Of a stretch of DNA of 64,000 nt, positions 51,320 to 60,301 are shown in pieces; position 1 is the first letter of the stretch; each line of letters starts with the position of its first letter. Below the pieces are notes generated by a model. That model ran no database searches. It saw nothing but the letters and a program-made list of their open reading frames with translations, and was not told the DNA's origin. The DNA is taken from NCBI GenBank assembly GCA_036825615.1, contig DAISXY010000003.1, forward strand, positions 124,001-188,000, read 5' to 3'. This stretch comes from JAICXG01 sp036825615 (GTDB lineage Bacteria > Verrucomicrobiota > Verrucomicrobiia > Chthoniobacterales > UBA10450). A program made the translations under genes and the position numbers.

Positions 51320-52462
51320 ATGAGAATTTCGCTTATCCCTGCCACGCTTCGCTCCGTCGCGGAAAAGATCGAACGCAACGAGCGCATCAGCGACGAGGAC
51401 GCGCTCACTCTCTATCGCTCCAACGATCTCAATGCCCTCGGCGCGATGGCGAGCGCGGTGCGCGAGCGCAAGAACGGCAAGATCGCGACCTACATTCTTA
51501 ATCGCTACATCAACTATTCCAACATCTGCATTCTCTCCTGCCAGTTCTGCGCGTTTGCGGCGAAGAAAAGCGATGCCCACGCCTTCGAGCATTCGATTGA
51601 TGAAATCACCGCTGCCGTGCAGGAGGCCCTCGCGAGCGGGATCACGGAAGTCCACATGGTGGGTGGATTGCATCCATCGTTAGGCAAAGAGTGGTATCTC
51701 GACTTGCTCCGCCGCTTGCGCGCCCTCGATCCGCGGCTCCAGATCAAGTCTTTCACTGCGATCGAGATCCGGCACCTCGCCCGCCGAATTTTCAAAAAGC
51801 CGATTCCCGAGACGCTCGCCATCCTGCGCGAGGCCGGGTTGAATTCACTCACCGGCGGCGGAGCGGAAATCTTTGATCCCGAGATCCGCGATCAGCTGTG
51901 CCGGGGAAAAGAAACTGCGGCCGAGTGGCTCGATGTCCATCGTATCTGGCACAACATGGGTGGACGCAGCACCTGCACGATGCTCTATGGCCACATCGAG
52001 ACCGACGAGCAGCGGGTGGATCATTTGCGCCAGTTGCGCGAGCTGCAGGACGAGACGCAGGGCTTTACCGGCTTTATTCCGTTCGCTTTTGAACCGGCGA
52101 CGACGATTCTGGCGCACATCCCGCGCGCGACCGCCTTCGAGCAACTGCGCAATCTCGCGGTCAGCCGCATTTACCTCGATAACATCGAGCACATCACGGC
52201 CTATTGGGTCAGCCTCGGCCTTCCGCTCTCACAGGTCGCGCTAGCTTACGGCGTGGACGATCTGCATGGCACGATCATGCGGGAAAAAATCTTCCACATG
52301 GCGGGGGCAAGAACGCCCGAGGAACAGACGCGCGAGACGCTCGAGCACGCGATCCGTCAGGCCGGCCGGATCCCGGTGCAGCGCGACAGCTACTACAATC
52401 ATCTCACACGACCGAACGGCGATCATTCGGTCGGGGCGTCGGGCGAACTCGTCTGCGCCTGA
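51320..52462 (+). CDS. mqnE: Aminofutalosine synthase (radical SAM)
   Basis: 380 residues from ATG 51320. The [4Fe-4S] motif CILSCQFC (C-x3-C-x2-C) is near residues 74-81, followed by HMVGGLHPSLG and LNSLTGGGAEIFD. It joins the enolpyruvyl product of MqnA to SAM in the futalosine menaquinone pathway. The next gene, mqnA, begins two bases after its stop. Confidence 0.93.
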   Translation: MRISLIPATLRSVAEKIERNERISDEDALTLYRSNDLNALGAMASAVRERKNGKIATYILNRYINYSNICILSCQFCAFAAKKSDAHAFEHSIDEITAAVQEALASGITEVHMVGGLHPSLGKEWYLDLLRRLRALDPRLQIKSFTAIEIRHLARRIFKKPIPETLAILREAGLNSLTGGGAEIFDPEIRDQLCRGKETAAEWLDVHRIWHNMGGRSTCTMLYGHIETDEQRVDHLRQLRELQDETQGFTGFIPFAFEPATTILAHIPRATAFEQLRNLAVSRIYLDNIEHITAYWVSLGLPLSQVALAYGVDDLHGTIMREKIFHMAGARTPEEQTRETLEHAIRQAGRIPVQRDSYYNHLTRPNGDHSVGASGELVCA

Positions 52463-52464
52463 AG

Positions 52465-53226
52465 GTGCCGGGCCCGGTTCGACTCGGCTGCGTCAAGTAT
52501 CTCAACGCCCGCCCGCTCATTCACGGCTGGGAGGGTGAAGTGGTCTTCGATCATCCGTCCGCGCTCTGCCGTCAGCTCGCCGCTGGGGAACTCGACGCTG
52601 CGCTGGTCTCGAGTTTCGAGTATTTGCGCAACCCGATCTACTCGGTGGTCGATGGAGTAGCGATCGCTTCCGACGGCCCGGTTTATAGCGTCGTCGTTGT
52701 CCATCGCGGCGCCTTCGAAGAAGTAAGCGAGATCGTGATCGATCCGGCTTCGGAAACCTCAGTTAACCTGCTCCGCTGTTTGTTAGGCGAACGCGCTTTC
52801 GGGACGAAGTTGATATCCGACGGAGAAATTGACCATACCCGTGGTCGCCTCTTGATCGGTGACCAGGCGATTCGGTTCCGCCAGACAGCCGAACCAGATT
52901 GCCGCTTTTTCGATCTCGGCGCCGCCTGGAGGGAAATGACCACTCTGCCCTTCGTTTACGCGCTTTGGCTCATCCGCCCCGATTTCCTCGCCAAGGCGGA
53001 AATCGCAGCGGCGTTGCGCTCGTTAGGCAAAAACAATTGCAGGAATCTCGAGCCAATCATCGCCGCCGAGCCGGAACCGAGTCGCGCCTTTTGCGAATAT
53101 TATTTTCGCGACTGTTTGCGCTTCTCCTTCGAAGAAAGAGAGAAGGAGGGTTTCCGCCGTTTCGCCGAATTATGCGCTCGCCACCGATTGCTTCCAGAAC
53201 TTCCGCCCCCGCCCGAGCTGGTGTGA
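52465..53226 (+). CDS. mqnA: Chorismate dehydratase
   Basis: 253 residues from GTG 52465. VRLGCVKYLNARPLIHGWEG, LAAGELDAALVSSFEYLRNP, and DLGAAWREMTTLPFVYALWL are the MqnA blocks. First step of the futalosine route. The gene ends in TGA inside GTGA, the start of the next gene. Confidence 0.92.
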   Translation: MPGPVRLGCVKYLNARPLIHGWEGEVVFDHPSALCRQLAAGELDAALVSSFEYLRNPIYSVVDGVAIASDGPVYSVVVVHRGAFEEVSEIVIDPASETSVNLLRCLLGERAFGTKLISDGEIDHTRGRLLIGDQAIRFRQTAEPDCRFFDLGAAWREMTTLPFVYALWLIRPDFLAKAEIAAALRSLGKNNCRNLEPIIAAEPEPSRAFCEYYFRDCLRFSFEEREKEGFRRFAELCARHRLLPELPPPPELV

Positions 53227-54044
53227 GCCAGCGCCACGGCGACCTGCGCATCGGCATCTCGGGCTGGAATTACAAAGGCTGGCGCGGCGTTTTTTATCCG
53301 CCGAAACATCCGCAAAAGCGGGAGCTGCAATTCGCCAGTCACGCGCTGAACACGATCGAGATCAACGGCACCTTCTATTCGCTGCAACAGCCGAGCAGTT
53401 TTCAAAGATGGTATGCGGAAACGCCGGACGACTTCATCTTCGCGCTCAAAGGCGCGCGCTTCATCACCCACATGAAAAAACTGCGCGATGTCCAGCGGCC
53501 GCTCGCCAATTTCTTCGCTTCCGGACCGCTTTGTTTGCGGGAAAAACTCGGACCGATCCTCTGGCAGTTCCCGCCTAACTTTGGCTGGAACGAAGCGCGC
53601 TTCCGCGATTTCTTCGCGCTGCTTCCGCGCACCACCAGCGAGGCGGCCCAGCTCGCCCGGCTGCATGACGAAAAATTGAAATGCCGCGGCTGGTTCGAGA
53701 TCGATCTCTCCCGCCCGCTCCGTTACGCGCTCGAGATTCGGCACCCGAGTTTTCTTGTTCCAGAATTTTTCGCTTTCCTGCGCGAGCAAAAGGCGGCTTT
53801 CGTGCTCGCCGACAGCGCGGGGAAATGGCCCTATGCGGAGGAAGTCACGACTGATTTCGTCTATATCCGCCTGCATGGCGACACTCAGCTCTACGTCAGC
53901 GGCTACAGCGACAGCGCGCTCGCCTGGTGGGCGGAGCGGATTCGACGCTGGCGGCGCGGACGCGACGTTTTTGTCTATTTTGATAATGATGCCAAAGTTC
54001 ACGCGCCCTTCGACGCTCAGCGGCTGGCCCGCATTCTCGCCTGA
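53223..54044 (+). CDS. DUF72 family protein
   Basis: 273 residues from GTG 53223; ATG 53172 is an alternative. IGISGWNYKGWRGVFYPP and INGTFYSLQQPSSFQRWY are the DUF72 signature, a TIM-barrel fold of unknown activity; YIRLHGDTQLYVSGYSD and DVFVYFDNDAKVHAP end it. It overlaps the mqnA stop by 4 bases. Confidence 0.88.
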   Translation: MSQRHGDLRIGISGWNYKGWRGVFYPPKHPQKRELQFASHALNTIEINGTFYSLQQPSSFQRWYAETPDDFIFALKGARFITHMKKLRDVQRPLANFFASGPLCLREKLGPILWQFPPNFGWNEARFRDFFALLPRTTSEAAQLARLHDEKLKCRGWFEIDLSRPLRYALEIRHPSFLVPEFFAFLREQKAAFVLADSAGKWPYAEEVTTDFVYIRLHGDTQLYVSGYSDSALAWWAERIRRWRRGRDVFVYFDNDAKVHAPFDAQRLARILA

Positions 54045-54053
54045 CGAGTCGAC

Positions 54054-55751
54054 ATGATGAGACGTTCCCCGCGCTGGATTCTTCCGCCTAACGACTCGGC
54101 GGCGCTTCCTTTCTCCGAGGGGATGTGCGGCCTGCCCGCGATTGCTCGCCTCCTGCGACGAAAGGGAATCGCGACCGACGAGGCCGCGCTCGCCTTTCTC
54201 CGGCCGCGGCTGAGCCATCTCGGCGACCCGTTTGCTCTCCCGAACATGCAAGCCGCGGTCGAGCGCATCCTGCGCGCAATCGCCGCGCGCGAGCGGATCG
54301 TGCTTTACGGCGATTACGATGTCGACGGAGTCACCTCGCTTGCGCTTCTGCATGAGATGCTTTCTGCCTACGACGCGACGCCCGCGCTCTTCTTGCCTCT
54401 ACGGATGGAGGAAGGCTACGGCCTCAGTCGCGACGGGATCGAGCGCTGCTGGCAGGCGCATCAGCCGCAGCTTCTCATCGCGGTCGACTGCGGCACCTCT
54501 TCCTGCATGGAAGTGGCGGAGATCTGTGCGCGCGGCGCGGATGTGATCGTGCTCGATCATCACGAGCCGAAAGGTTCGCCCCCGGAGTGCGTCGCGGTCG
54601 TAAACCCAAAGGCGAGTGGGTCACCCATGAGTTATCTCTGCAGCGTTGGGATTGCGTTTAAACTCTGTCATGCGCTCCTTAAGGCGCGCCCGCTGCCGGA
54701 GTTCGACCTGCGACGCCGCCTCGACCTGGTCGCGCTCGGTACGGTCGCGGACATCGTGCCGCTCGAAGCCGAAAACCGGATCCTGGTTCATCATGGCGCG
54801 CGCGAGCTCGCGAAATGCCGATTGTTAGGCTTGGGCCAACTACTGGAAGTTTGCGCGGTCCGGCCACCGATTCTTTCCGAGCACATCGGGTTTCGACTCG
54901 GCCCGCGCTTGAACGCGGCCGGTCGCCTAACGACTGCGGAAAAAGCCCTCCGCCTTTTGCTGACGAAGGACCGGGCCGAAGCCGCCGCGCTCGCGGCCGA
55001 GCTCGATGCGCAAAATCGGGAGCGCCAGGAAGTGGAGCGGCTGATTTGCGAAGAGGCGGAAAAGAAAATCGTCGCGGAAAATCTGGCCGATGCGCCAGCG
55101 ATCGTCCTCGGCGAGCGCGGCTGGCACCCCGGCGTGCTCGGGATCGTCGCCTCGCGCCTTTCCAAAAATTATCATCGGCCAACCATCATCGTCGGATTTG
55201 ATGATGAGCGCGTCGGCAAAGGCAGCGGTCGCAGCATTCCCGGGTTGTCGCTCGTCGCGGCGCTCGGCAGTTGCGCCGAGCTGCTCGACAAATTTGGCGG
55301 CCACGAGATGGCGGCCGGCCTGACGATTCGCCAGGAAAATTTCCCGCGCTTCGTCGAGAGCTTTCGAGAAACCTGCCGGGCCATGCTCGGCGAGACCAAG
55401 CTCGAGCCATGCCTCCATCTCGATCACGAGCTGACCCTGCGCGACTTCAACTGGGATCTCCTGCGCTGGCATGATTTGCTGCAGCCGTTTGGACAGGGCA
55501 ACCCGCAGCCGCTGTTTCTTGCCCGCGCGGTCGAGCCCGCGGCGCCCCCGATGGTCTTGAAGGAAAAACATCTTGTCCTCCGGCTCCGGCAGGATGGCCG
55601 CTATCAACGCGCGATATTCTTTGGTGGCGCTGAAGCGCCTTTGCCCGACCCGCCATGGGACATTGCCTTCCGCATCGGCTCGGAGGAATACGACGGCCAG
55701 ATCCACTTGCAGATGCAGGTGGAAGCGCTGCGCAGCACCGAATCATTGTAA
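54054..55751 (+). CDS. recJ: Single-stranded-DNA exonuclease RecJ
   Basis: 565 residues. DHH motifs: YGDYDVDGVTS near residues 83-93, DCGTSS near 145 and LDHHEPKGSP; the DHHA1 motif GGHEMAAG is further on. It degrades ssDNA 5' to 3' in repair. GPRLNAAGRLTTAEKAL contains an exact 9-mer. The gene ends before a REP cluster and recG. Confidence 0.94.
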   Translation: MMRRSPRWILPPNDSAALPFSEGMCGLPAIARLLRRKGIATDEAALAFLRPRLSHLGDPFALPNMQAAVERILRAIAARERIVLYGDYDVDGVTSLALLHEMLSAYDATPALFLPLRMEEGYGLSRDGIERCWQAHQPQLLIAVDCGTSSCMEVAEICARGADVIVLDHHEPKGSPPECVAVVNPKASGSPMSYLCSVGIAFKLCHALLKARPLPEFDLRRRLDLVALGTVADIVPLEAENRILVHHGARELAKCRLLGLGQLLEVCAVRPPILSEHIGFRLGPRLNAAGRLTTAEKALRLLLTKDRAEAAALAAELDAQNRERQEVERLICEEAEKKIVAENLADAPAIVLGERGWHPGVLGIVASRLSKNYHRPTIIVGFDDERVGKGSGRSIPGLSLVAALGSCAELLDKFGGHEMAAGLTIRQENFPRFVESFRETCRAMLGETKLEPCLHLDHELTLRDFNWDLLRWHDLLQPFGQGNPQPLFLARAVEPAAPPMVLKEKHLVLRLRQDGRYQRAIFFGGAEAPLPDPPWDIAFRIGSEEYDGQIHLQMQVEALRSTESL

Positions 55752-55986
55752 CGAAGAGGAGCATGGCCAGCGCCGGAACACAGGCATTCCTGCCTGTGCG
55801 GCCAGCGGGCGTCTCGCCCGCTGTATCTGGCGCACAAGGGCGGGCGCCTTCGGCACAATGTTCGGCGCGAGGCCGCACCGAACTACAGGCCAGCGGCCTG
55901 TGCTCCCCAAAAGATGCAAGCCAAGCTGCTGCCCGCTTCCGCGCCACGCTCGCGACTGGAGTTGGACGGCGATAGATTGCGCCGAG
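55752..55986. repeat. REP-like palindrome cluster between recJ and recG
   Basis: It contains CACAGGCA-TTCC-TGCCTGTG (55779-55798), AGCGGGCG-TCT-CGCCCGCT (55804-55822) and a 25-base copy of the recG-insert end repeat at 55885-55909. Together these look like a bacterial interspersed mosaic element. No gene in it. Confidence 0.8.
55885..55909 (+). repeat. Solo copy of the RAYT-element end repeat
   Basis: Identical over 25 bases to the right end repeat inside recG (57663-57687) and, inverted, to the left one (57086-57110). It contains the palindromic core CAGGCCxxxGGCCTG. Confidence 0.88.
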
Positions 55987-58659
55987 ATGCCATTGCACCC
56001 GGCGAGTTTGTTAGGCGAAGTCGACTGGATTCCCCGTCCCCGCCTCACGCAACTGCACCGGCTCGGGATTGAAACGATCGGCCAACTACTCGCCCATTAT
56101 CCGCGGCGTTATGAGGACCGGCGCGAGTTCGCCCGGTTTCCGCGCGAGGAAAGCGAGCAGCCGATCTGTCTCTGCGGCGAAGTGACAAAGACGCGGCTCC
56201 TGCGCTTCGGTCGCGGCAAGAAAATCTTCGAGGCGACCTTGCAGGAACTCGACGCACACGCCCTCAGCCAGCCGCTCACGCTCCGCTGGTTCAATTTGCA
56301 TTACGTGCAGAGAATGATCCTCACCGGGCAGCGGTTGGTCGTCTTCGGGAAACCGCGTCTCCGCGGCACGCGCATCTGCATGGAGCATCCGGAGTTTGAA
56401 GTAATTGAAAACGATGAGGAAATCTCGATCCATTTTCGCCGGATCGCCCCGATTTACCCGGCCACTGAAGGGCTTTCGCAGCGGGTCCTGCGCGGTTTGA
56501 TCTACCGCTTGCTGGAGGAATGTGAGCTTGCCGGCCTAACGAATCTGCTGCCAAAGAAGCTCGCCGCCGGCGCGCGCGACGACGCCTGGCGCGAGATCCA
56601 TTTTCCCACTTCCGACGAAGCCCTCGCGCAGGCGCGGGAGAGCCTCGTTCTGCTGGAATTTTTCGCGATGCAGATCTTGATCTCGGCTCGCCGGGTCCGA
56701 GCCCGGGCGCGAACGGGCGCGGCGCACTGCGGGCCGGGCGAATTACTCGAGCGCTTTCTCGCCGCGCTGCCGTTTCCCCTAACGAATGCGCAGAAGCGCG
56801 TGATCGCGGAACTGCGCCGGGATTTAGGCGCGACATTTCCGATGAATCGCCTCCTCCAGGGCGACGTCGGCTCCGGCAAAACCGTGGTCGCGATCGCGGC
56901 CATGCTGCTGGCGATTGAGTCCGGCACCCAGGCCGCGCTCATGGCTCCGACCCAAATCCTGGCCGAACAGCATTACGAAGTGCTGCGAAGGTGGCTGGAA
57001 CCGCTGGGCGTGCGCGTCGCGCTCCGCACGGCCGCGCGCAAGGAAGAGAGCGGTCCGTTACCTTTGTGGGCGCATTCGGAACCTCTGGGGAGCACAGGCC
57101 GCTGGCCTGTCGCGTCCGGTGGCTCGCCGGACGCAACGAACGTCGCGTACGGCAGGCGTTTCCTTCCACATTTCGAACGTCCCTGGGCCAAATATGCGAT
57201 CACCTTTGCGACCAGAACGAAACGCCAGCTCTCTCCGGCAGCGCGCGCGGTCGTGCTCGATTGCGTTCTTCACTGGCGAACCCGCCGCTACGACTTGTTT
57301 GCCGCGTGCGTCATGCCGGATCACGTCCACTTACTCTTGGAACCTGCGATAAGAAAAACCGGACCCAAGGACGAAGCGATCTTCTATTCCCTGACGGAGA
57401 TTCTGCACACAATCAAGTCTTTCACCGCGCACGCGATCAATCGAATCGAGAAAACAAAGGGGCCGGTGTGGGAGCAGGAATGGTTTGACAGGCTGATTCG
57501 GTCCGAACGCGACTTGCAGGAAAAATTTCAATACATCACGCGCAATCCCTGGGATGCAGGGGTCGCTGTGGCGAATGGCGATTATCCGTGGGTTTGGTGG
57601 CCGGAGCGTACGATCGAGGCGGACGCTGCGCGTCATTTCTTCCCGGCGGGCCGCCGGGAAGAACAGGCCAGCGGCCTGTGCTCCCCAGAACCAGAGATCT
57701 TCGTCGGCACGCATGCTCTGCTCTTCGAGCCTGAAGGCTTGCAAAATCCCGGGCTGGTCGTGATCGATGAGCAGCACAAATTTGGCGTCGCACAGCGCGG
57801 GCGACTAACGAGTCGCGAGCCGGCTCCGGATGTCCTCGTCATGACCGCGACCCCGATTCCGCGCACTCTTACGATGAGCCTCTACGGCGATCTCGATGTC
57901 TCGACCATTGACGAGATGCCGCCGGGACGGGGAAAAATTATCACGGCGGCGCGCGCGGAGGAAAAACTGCCGGATGTGCTCGCCTTTCTCCGCCGCGAGC
58001 TCGAGGCGGGACGGCAGCTTTACATCATCTATCCGCTGATCGAGGAGAGCGACAAAATTGCGGCGAAAGCGGCGACGGCCGAGTTTGAGAAATGGCGCGA
58101 GCGCTTGCAACCGTTCGCTTGCGAATTGCTTCACGGACGCATTCCCGCCCCGGAGAAACAGGCGACGATGGAGCGGTTCCGCCGTGGCCTAACGACAGCC
58201 TTGATCAGCACGACCGTGATCGAGGTCGGCGTCGATGTCCCGAACGCAACCGTCATGTTGATCGAAAACGCCGAGCGTTTCGGGCTCGCGCAACTCCATC
58301 AACTGCGAGGCCGGATCGGACGCGGCGAGCACAAGTCGTATTGCATTTTGCTCCAGTCCGATCCTTCCCCGGAGACGATCGCGAAACTCAGCGTTCTCGA
58401 AAAAACGAGCAACGGTTTCGAGGTTGCCGAGGCCGATTGGAACTTGCGCGGTCCGGGCGACCTCCTCGGCACCGCGCAGAGCGGCCTGCCCGCGCTCAAG
58501 CTCGGCAATTTGCTTTCCGACGCCAAGTTAATGCAGCGCGCCCGAGCCGCGGCGATCGAAATATTGGAGGCGGACCCGCTCTTGCAGAAGCCGGAGAATC
58601 AACGTTTCCAGCCGTTGGTTGTCGAACAAGAGGGTCAGAGCTTTGCCCACGTTAGTTGA
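55987..58659 (+). CDS. recG: ATP-dependent DNA helicase RecG carrying an in-frame RAYT transposase
   Basis: 890 residues; RecG is normally near 690. The start MPLHPASLLGEVDW is chosen because the longer frame before it is REP DNA. The wedge domain runs to about 270. Walker A is QGDVGSGKTVV near 290-300, Ia MAPTQILAEQH. Near residue 362 the helicase text stops (RKEESGPLPLW). It resumes near 568 with EPEIFVGTHALLF, then DEQHKFGVAQR and ATPIPRT and the rest of a complete RecG. Between lies a RAYT (see 57084-57689). RecG regresses forks and unwinds branched DNA. Whether the hybrid protein works is not known. Confidence 0.93.
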   Translation: MPLHPASLLGEVDWIPRPRLTQLHRLGIETIGQLLAHYPRRYEDRREFARFPREESEQPICLCGEVTKTRLLRFGRGKKIFEATLQELDAHALSQPLTLRWFNLHYVQRMILTGQRLVVFGKPRLRGTRICMEHPEFEVIENDEEISIHFRRIAPIYPATEGLSQRVLRGLIYRLLEECELAGLTNLLPKKLAAGARDDAWREIHFPTSDEALAQARESLVLLEFFAMQILISARRVRARARTGAAHCGPGELLERFLAALPFPLTNAQKRVIAELRRDLGATFPMNRLLQGDVGSGKTVVAIAAMLLAIESGTQAALMAPTQILAEQHYEVLRRWLEPLGVRVALRTAARKEESGPLPLWAHSEPLGSTGRWPVASGGSPDATNVAYGRRFLPHFERPWAKYAITFATRTKRQLSPAARAVVLDCVLHWRTRRYDLFAACVMPDHVHLLLEPAIRKTGPKDEAIFYSLTEILHTIKSFTAHAINRIEKTKGPVWEQEWFDRLIRSERDLQEKFQYITRNPWDAGVAVANGDYPWVWWPERTIEADAARHFFPAGRREEQASGLCSPEPEIFVGTHALLFEPEGLQNPGLVVIDEQHKFGVAQRGRLTSREPAPDVLVMTATPIPRTLTMSLYGDLDVSTIDEMPPGRGKIITAARAEEKLPDVLAFLRRELEAGRQLYIIYPLIEESDKIAAKAATAEFEKWRERLQPFACELLHGRIPAPEKQATMERFRRGLTTALISTTVIEVGVDVPNATVMLIENAERFGLAQLHQLRGRIGRGEHKSYCILLQSDPSPETIAKLSVLEKTSNGFEVAEADWNLRGPGDLLGTAQSGLPALKLGNLLSDAKLMQRARAAAIEILEADPLLQKPENQRFQPLVVEQEGQSFAHVS
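57084..57110 (+). repeat. Left end repeat of the RAYT element
   Basis: Exact inverse of 57663-57689; the inner part contains the GGCC-GCT-GGCC palindrome. Confidence 0.9.
57663..57689 (-). repeat. Right end repeat of the RAYT element
   Basis: Exact inverse of 57084-57110. Its first 25 bases recur at 55885-55909. Confidence 0.9.
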
Positions 58660-60179
58660 TGAAAAACCTCCTTAAGTTTCTTTTATTGGTCCTGGTATTG
58701 AGCGCCGGCGTTTCGCTCCTTTACGATTACCAACTGCATCGCGGCCGGCTCAGTTTCTCCGCGCCAACGCGCCCCGAAAAGTACACGCTCGCGGAGAAGC
58801 CGCCGATTGGACCGAAGGAGATCGCCAGCCTCAGCTCGCTAAGTAACGAGCGCCGCAAACTGGTGGCGAGTGTCATTCCGTCGGTCGTCAGCATCAAGAC
58901 TACGAAACGCATTCCGCGGCCCTACGGTCTCGACCCATTCGATTTTTTCCGCGGCAACATGCGGCCCTATCGCGGCGATGAATCCCTGATTCAAAATTCA
59001 CTTGGCTCGGGCGTGATTGTGACCAAGGAGGGCCACATCATCACCAATAACCACGTGGTGGATCAGGTTGACGAAATCGAAGTGCAGTTGAGCGATGGCC
59101 GCACGCGCAAGGCGCGCCTCATCGGGGCCGATGCCGGGCTGGATCTGGCGGTTTTGAAAATCGACGAACCGGGGGTGCAACCGCTCAAGCTCGGTGATTC
59201 CGACGCCATGCAGGCCGGCGATTTTGTCCTCGCGGTCGGCAACCCGTTCGGCTTCGACGAGACGGTGACCGAGGGGATCATCAGCTCAAAAGGCCGGCCG
59301 AATCGGATTGATGGCTTCGGCGATTACTTGCAGACCGACGCGGCGATCAATCCCGGAAACAGCGGCGGACCTTTGATCAATTTGGAGGGCGAAGTCATTG
59401 GGATTAACACCGCCATCGTGTCGCGCAGCGGAACCTCCTCGGGCATCGGTTTCGCGATCCCGTCGAACACGGTAAAGATGGCGCTCGAAAGTCTGCTGAA
59501 AAAGGGACGGATCATTCGCGGCTATCTCGGGATTGAAACGACCGGTCTTGTCCCGGGTCAACCGGCATCCCGTAATGACTCGGGGGTTCCAGTTGTCGCG
59601 GTGATGCCAAACTCTCCCGCTGCCGAGGCCAAGATTCAGCGCGGCGATGTCATCGAAAAATTTGATGGGCACGAAGTTCACAACATTGCGGAGCTGCGGC
59701 GGCTCGTTTCGCAGACTGACCTCGACAAGGAAGTCCACGTCGAGGTGAAAAGGAACGACAAACAACTCACCCTCTCGACCAAGCTCAAGGAACAGCCGCC
59801 CAATTATCAGCTCGCCCGCTCCTTTCCCCCGGACGGACAGGGCCAACCGGCGCCTGACGAACCGGACGCCGATCAGCCGGACCAATCAGCGAACGGCGGT
59901 GTGCTTGATTCGATCGAGGTCCGCGACCTGACACCCCAGCTCGCGCAGCGCCTCGGTGTTCCTTCGAATGTCCGCGGAGTGGTTGTGACGCAAGTCGGGT
60001 CGGACATCGGCGGCGGCCAACTGCGGGCGGGCGATGTGATTGAGGCGATCAATCAGGAGCCGATTAGTTCCGTGCAGGATTACGAGCAGGCGATTCAGTC
60101 ACTCGATCCGGATCAGCCCCAGGTCCTCTCAGTTTGCCGCCGCCGCACGCGGTCGTTTGTCGTGATTCAGCCTCACTGA
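58659..60179 (+). CDS. HtrA/DegP-family periplasmic serine protease
   Basis: 506 residues with an N-terminal anchor (LLKFLLLVLVLSAGVSLLY). The trypsin-like domain has His in IITNNHVVDQ near 131, Asp in DAGLDLAVLKI near 163 and Ser in NPGNSGGPLI near 236. Two PDZ domains follow (VVAVMPNSPAAEAKIQRGDV and VVVTQVGSDIGGGQLRAGDV). It degrades misfolded envelope proteins. Its ATG overlaps the recG stop by one base (TGATG). Confidence 0.92.
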   Translation: MKNLLKFLLLVLVLSAGVSLLYDYQLHRGRLSFSAPTRPEKYTLAEKPPIGPKEIASLSSLSNERRKLVASVIPSVVSIKTTKRIPRPYGLDPFDFFRGNMRPYRGDESLIQNSLGSGVIVTKEGHIITNNHVVDQVDEIEVQLSDGRTRKARLIGADAGLDLAVLKIDEPGVQPLKLGDSDAMQAGDFVLAVGNPFGFDETVTEGIISSKGRPNRIDGFGDYLQTDAAINPGNSGGPLINLEGEVIGINTAIVSRSGTSSGIGFAIPSNTVKMALESLLKKGRIIRGYLGIETTGLVPGQPASRNDSGVPVVAVMPNSPAAEAKIQRGDVIEKFDGHEVHNIAELRRLVSQTDLDKEVHVEVKRNDKQLTLSTKLKEQPPNYQLARSFPPDGQGQPAPDEPDADQPDQSANGGVLDSIEVRDLTPQLAQRLGVPSNVRGVVVTQVGSDIGGGQLRAGDVIEAINQEPISSVQDYEQAIQSLDPDQPQVLSVCRRRTRSFVVIQPH

Positions 60180-60301
60180 CAGCTCCAGCTGCGGGTCGGC
60201 GGCGAGACTGCGTCTGGGTGTGACTTTACGCGCAAGGCGGGCGCGAGTTTCGATTAAGTGAATAACAGTTGGCGCTCCCCAGTCCAACGCTGCAACACCG
60301 A

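Larger units (their letters stand above)
57084..57689 (+). mobile_element. REP-associated tyrosine transposase (RAYT) element inside recG
   Basis: Flanked by perfect 27-base inverted repeats (57084-57110 and 57663-57689). Next to each lies a further hairpin: GCGTCCGG/CCGGACGC at 57112-57134, and a 13-bp stem with a one-base loop at 57637-57663. The encoded domain is Y1_Tnp: RRFLPHFERPWAKYAITFAT, the His pair in MPDHVHLLLEP (His446 and His448 of the hybrid), and the catalytic Tyr in FQYITRNPWDAGV near residue 515. No start codon of its own is in frame near its N-terminus, so it would be made as part of RecG. RAYTs cut REP hairpins as single strands. Confidence 0.9.

Noticed and set aside
57084..57689. 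The recG insert as an intein
   Set aside because: No splicing motifs (N-terminal Cys/Ser block or C-terminal His-Asn) are seen; the domain is a Y1 transposase with His-x-His and Tyr.
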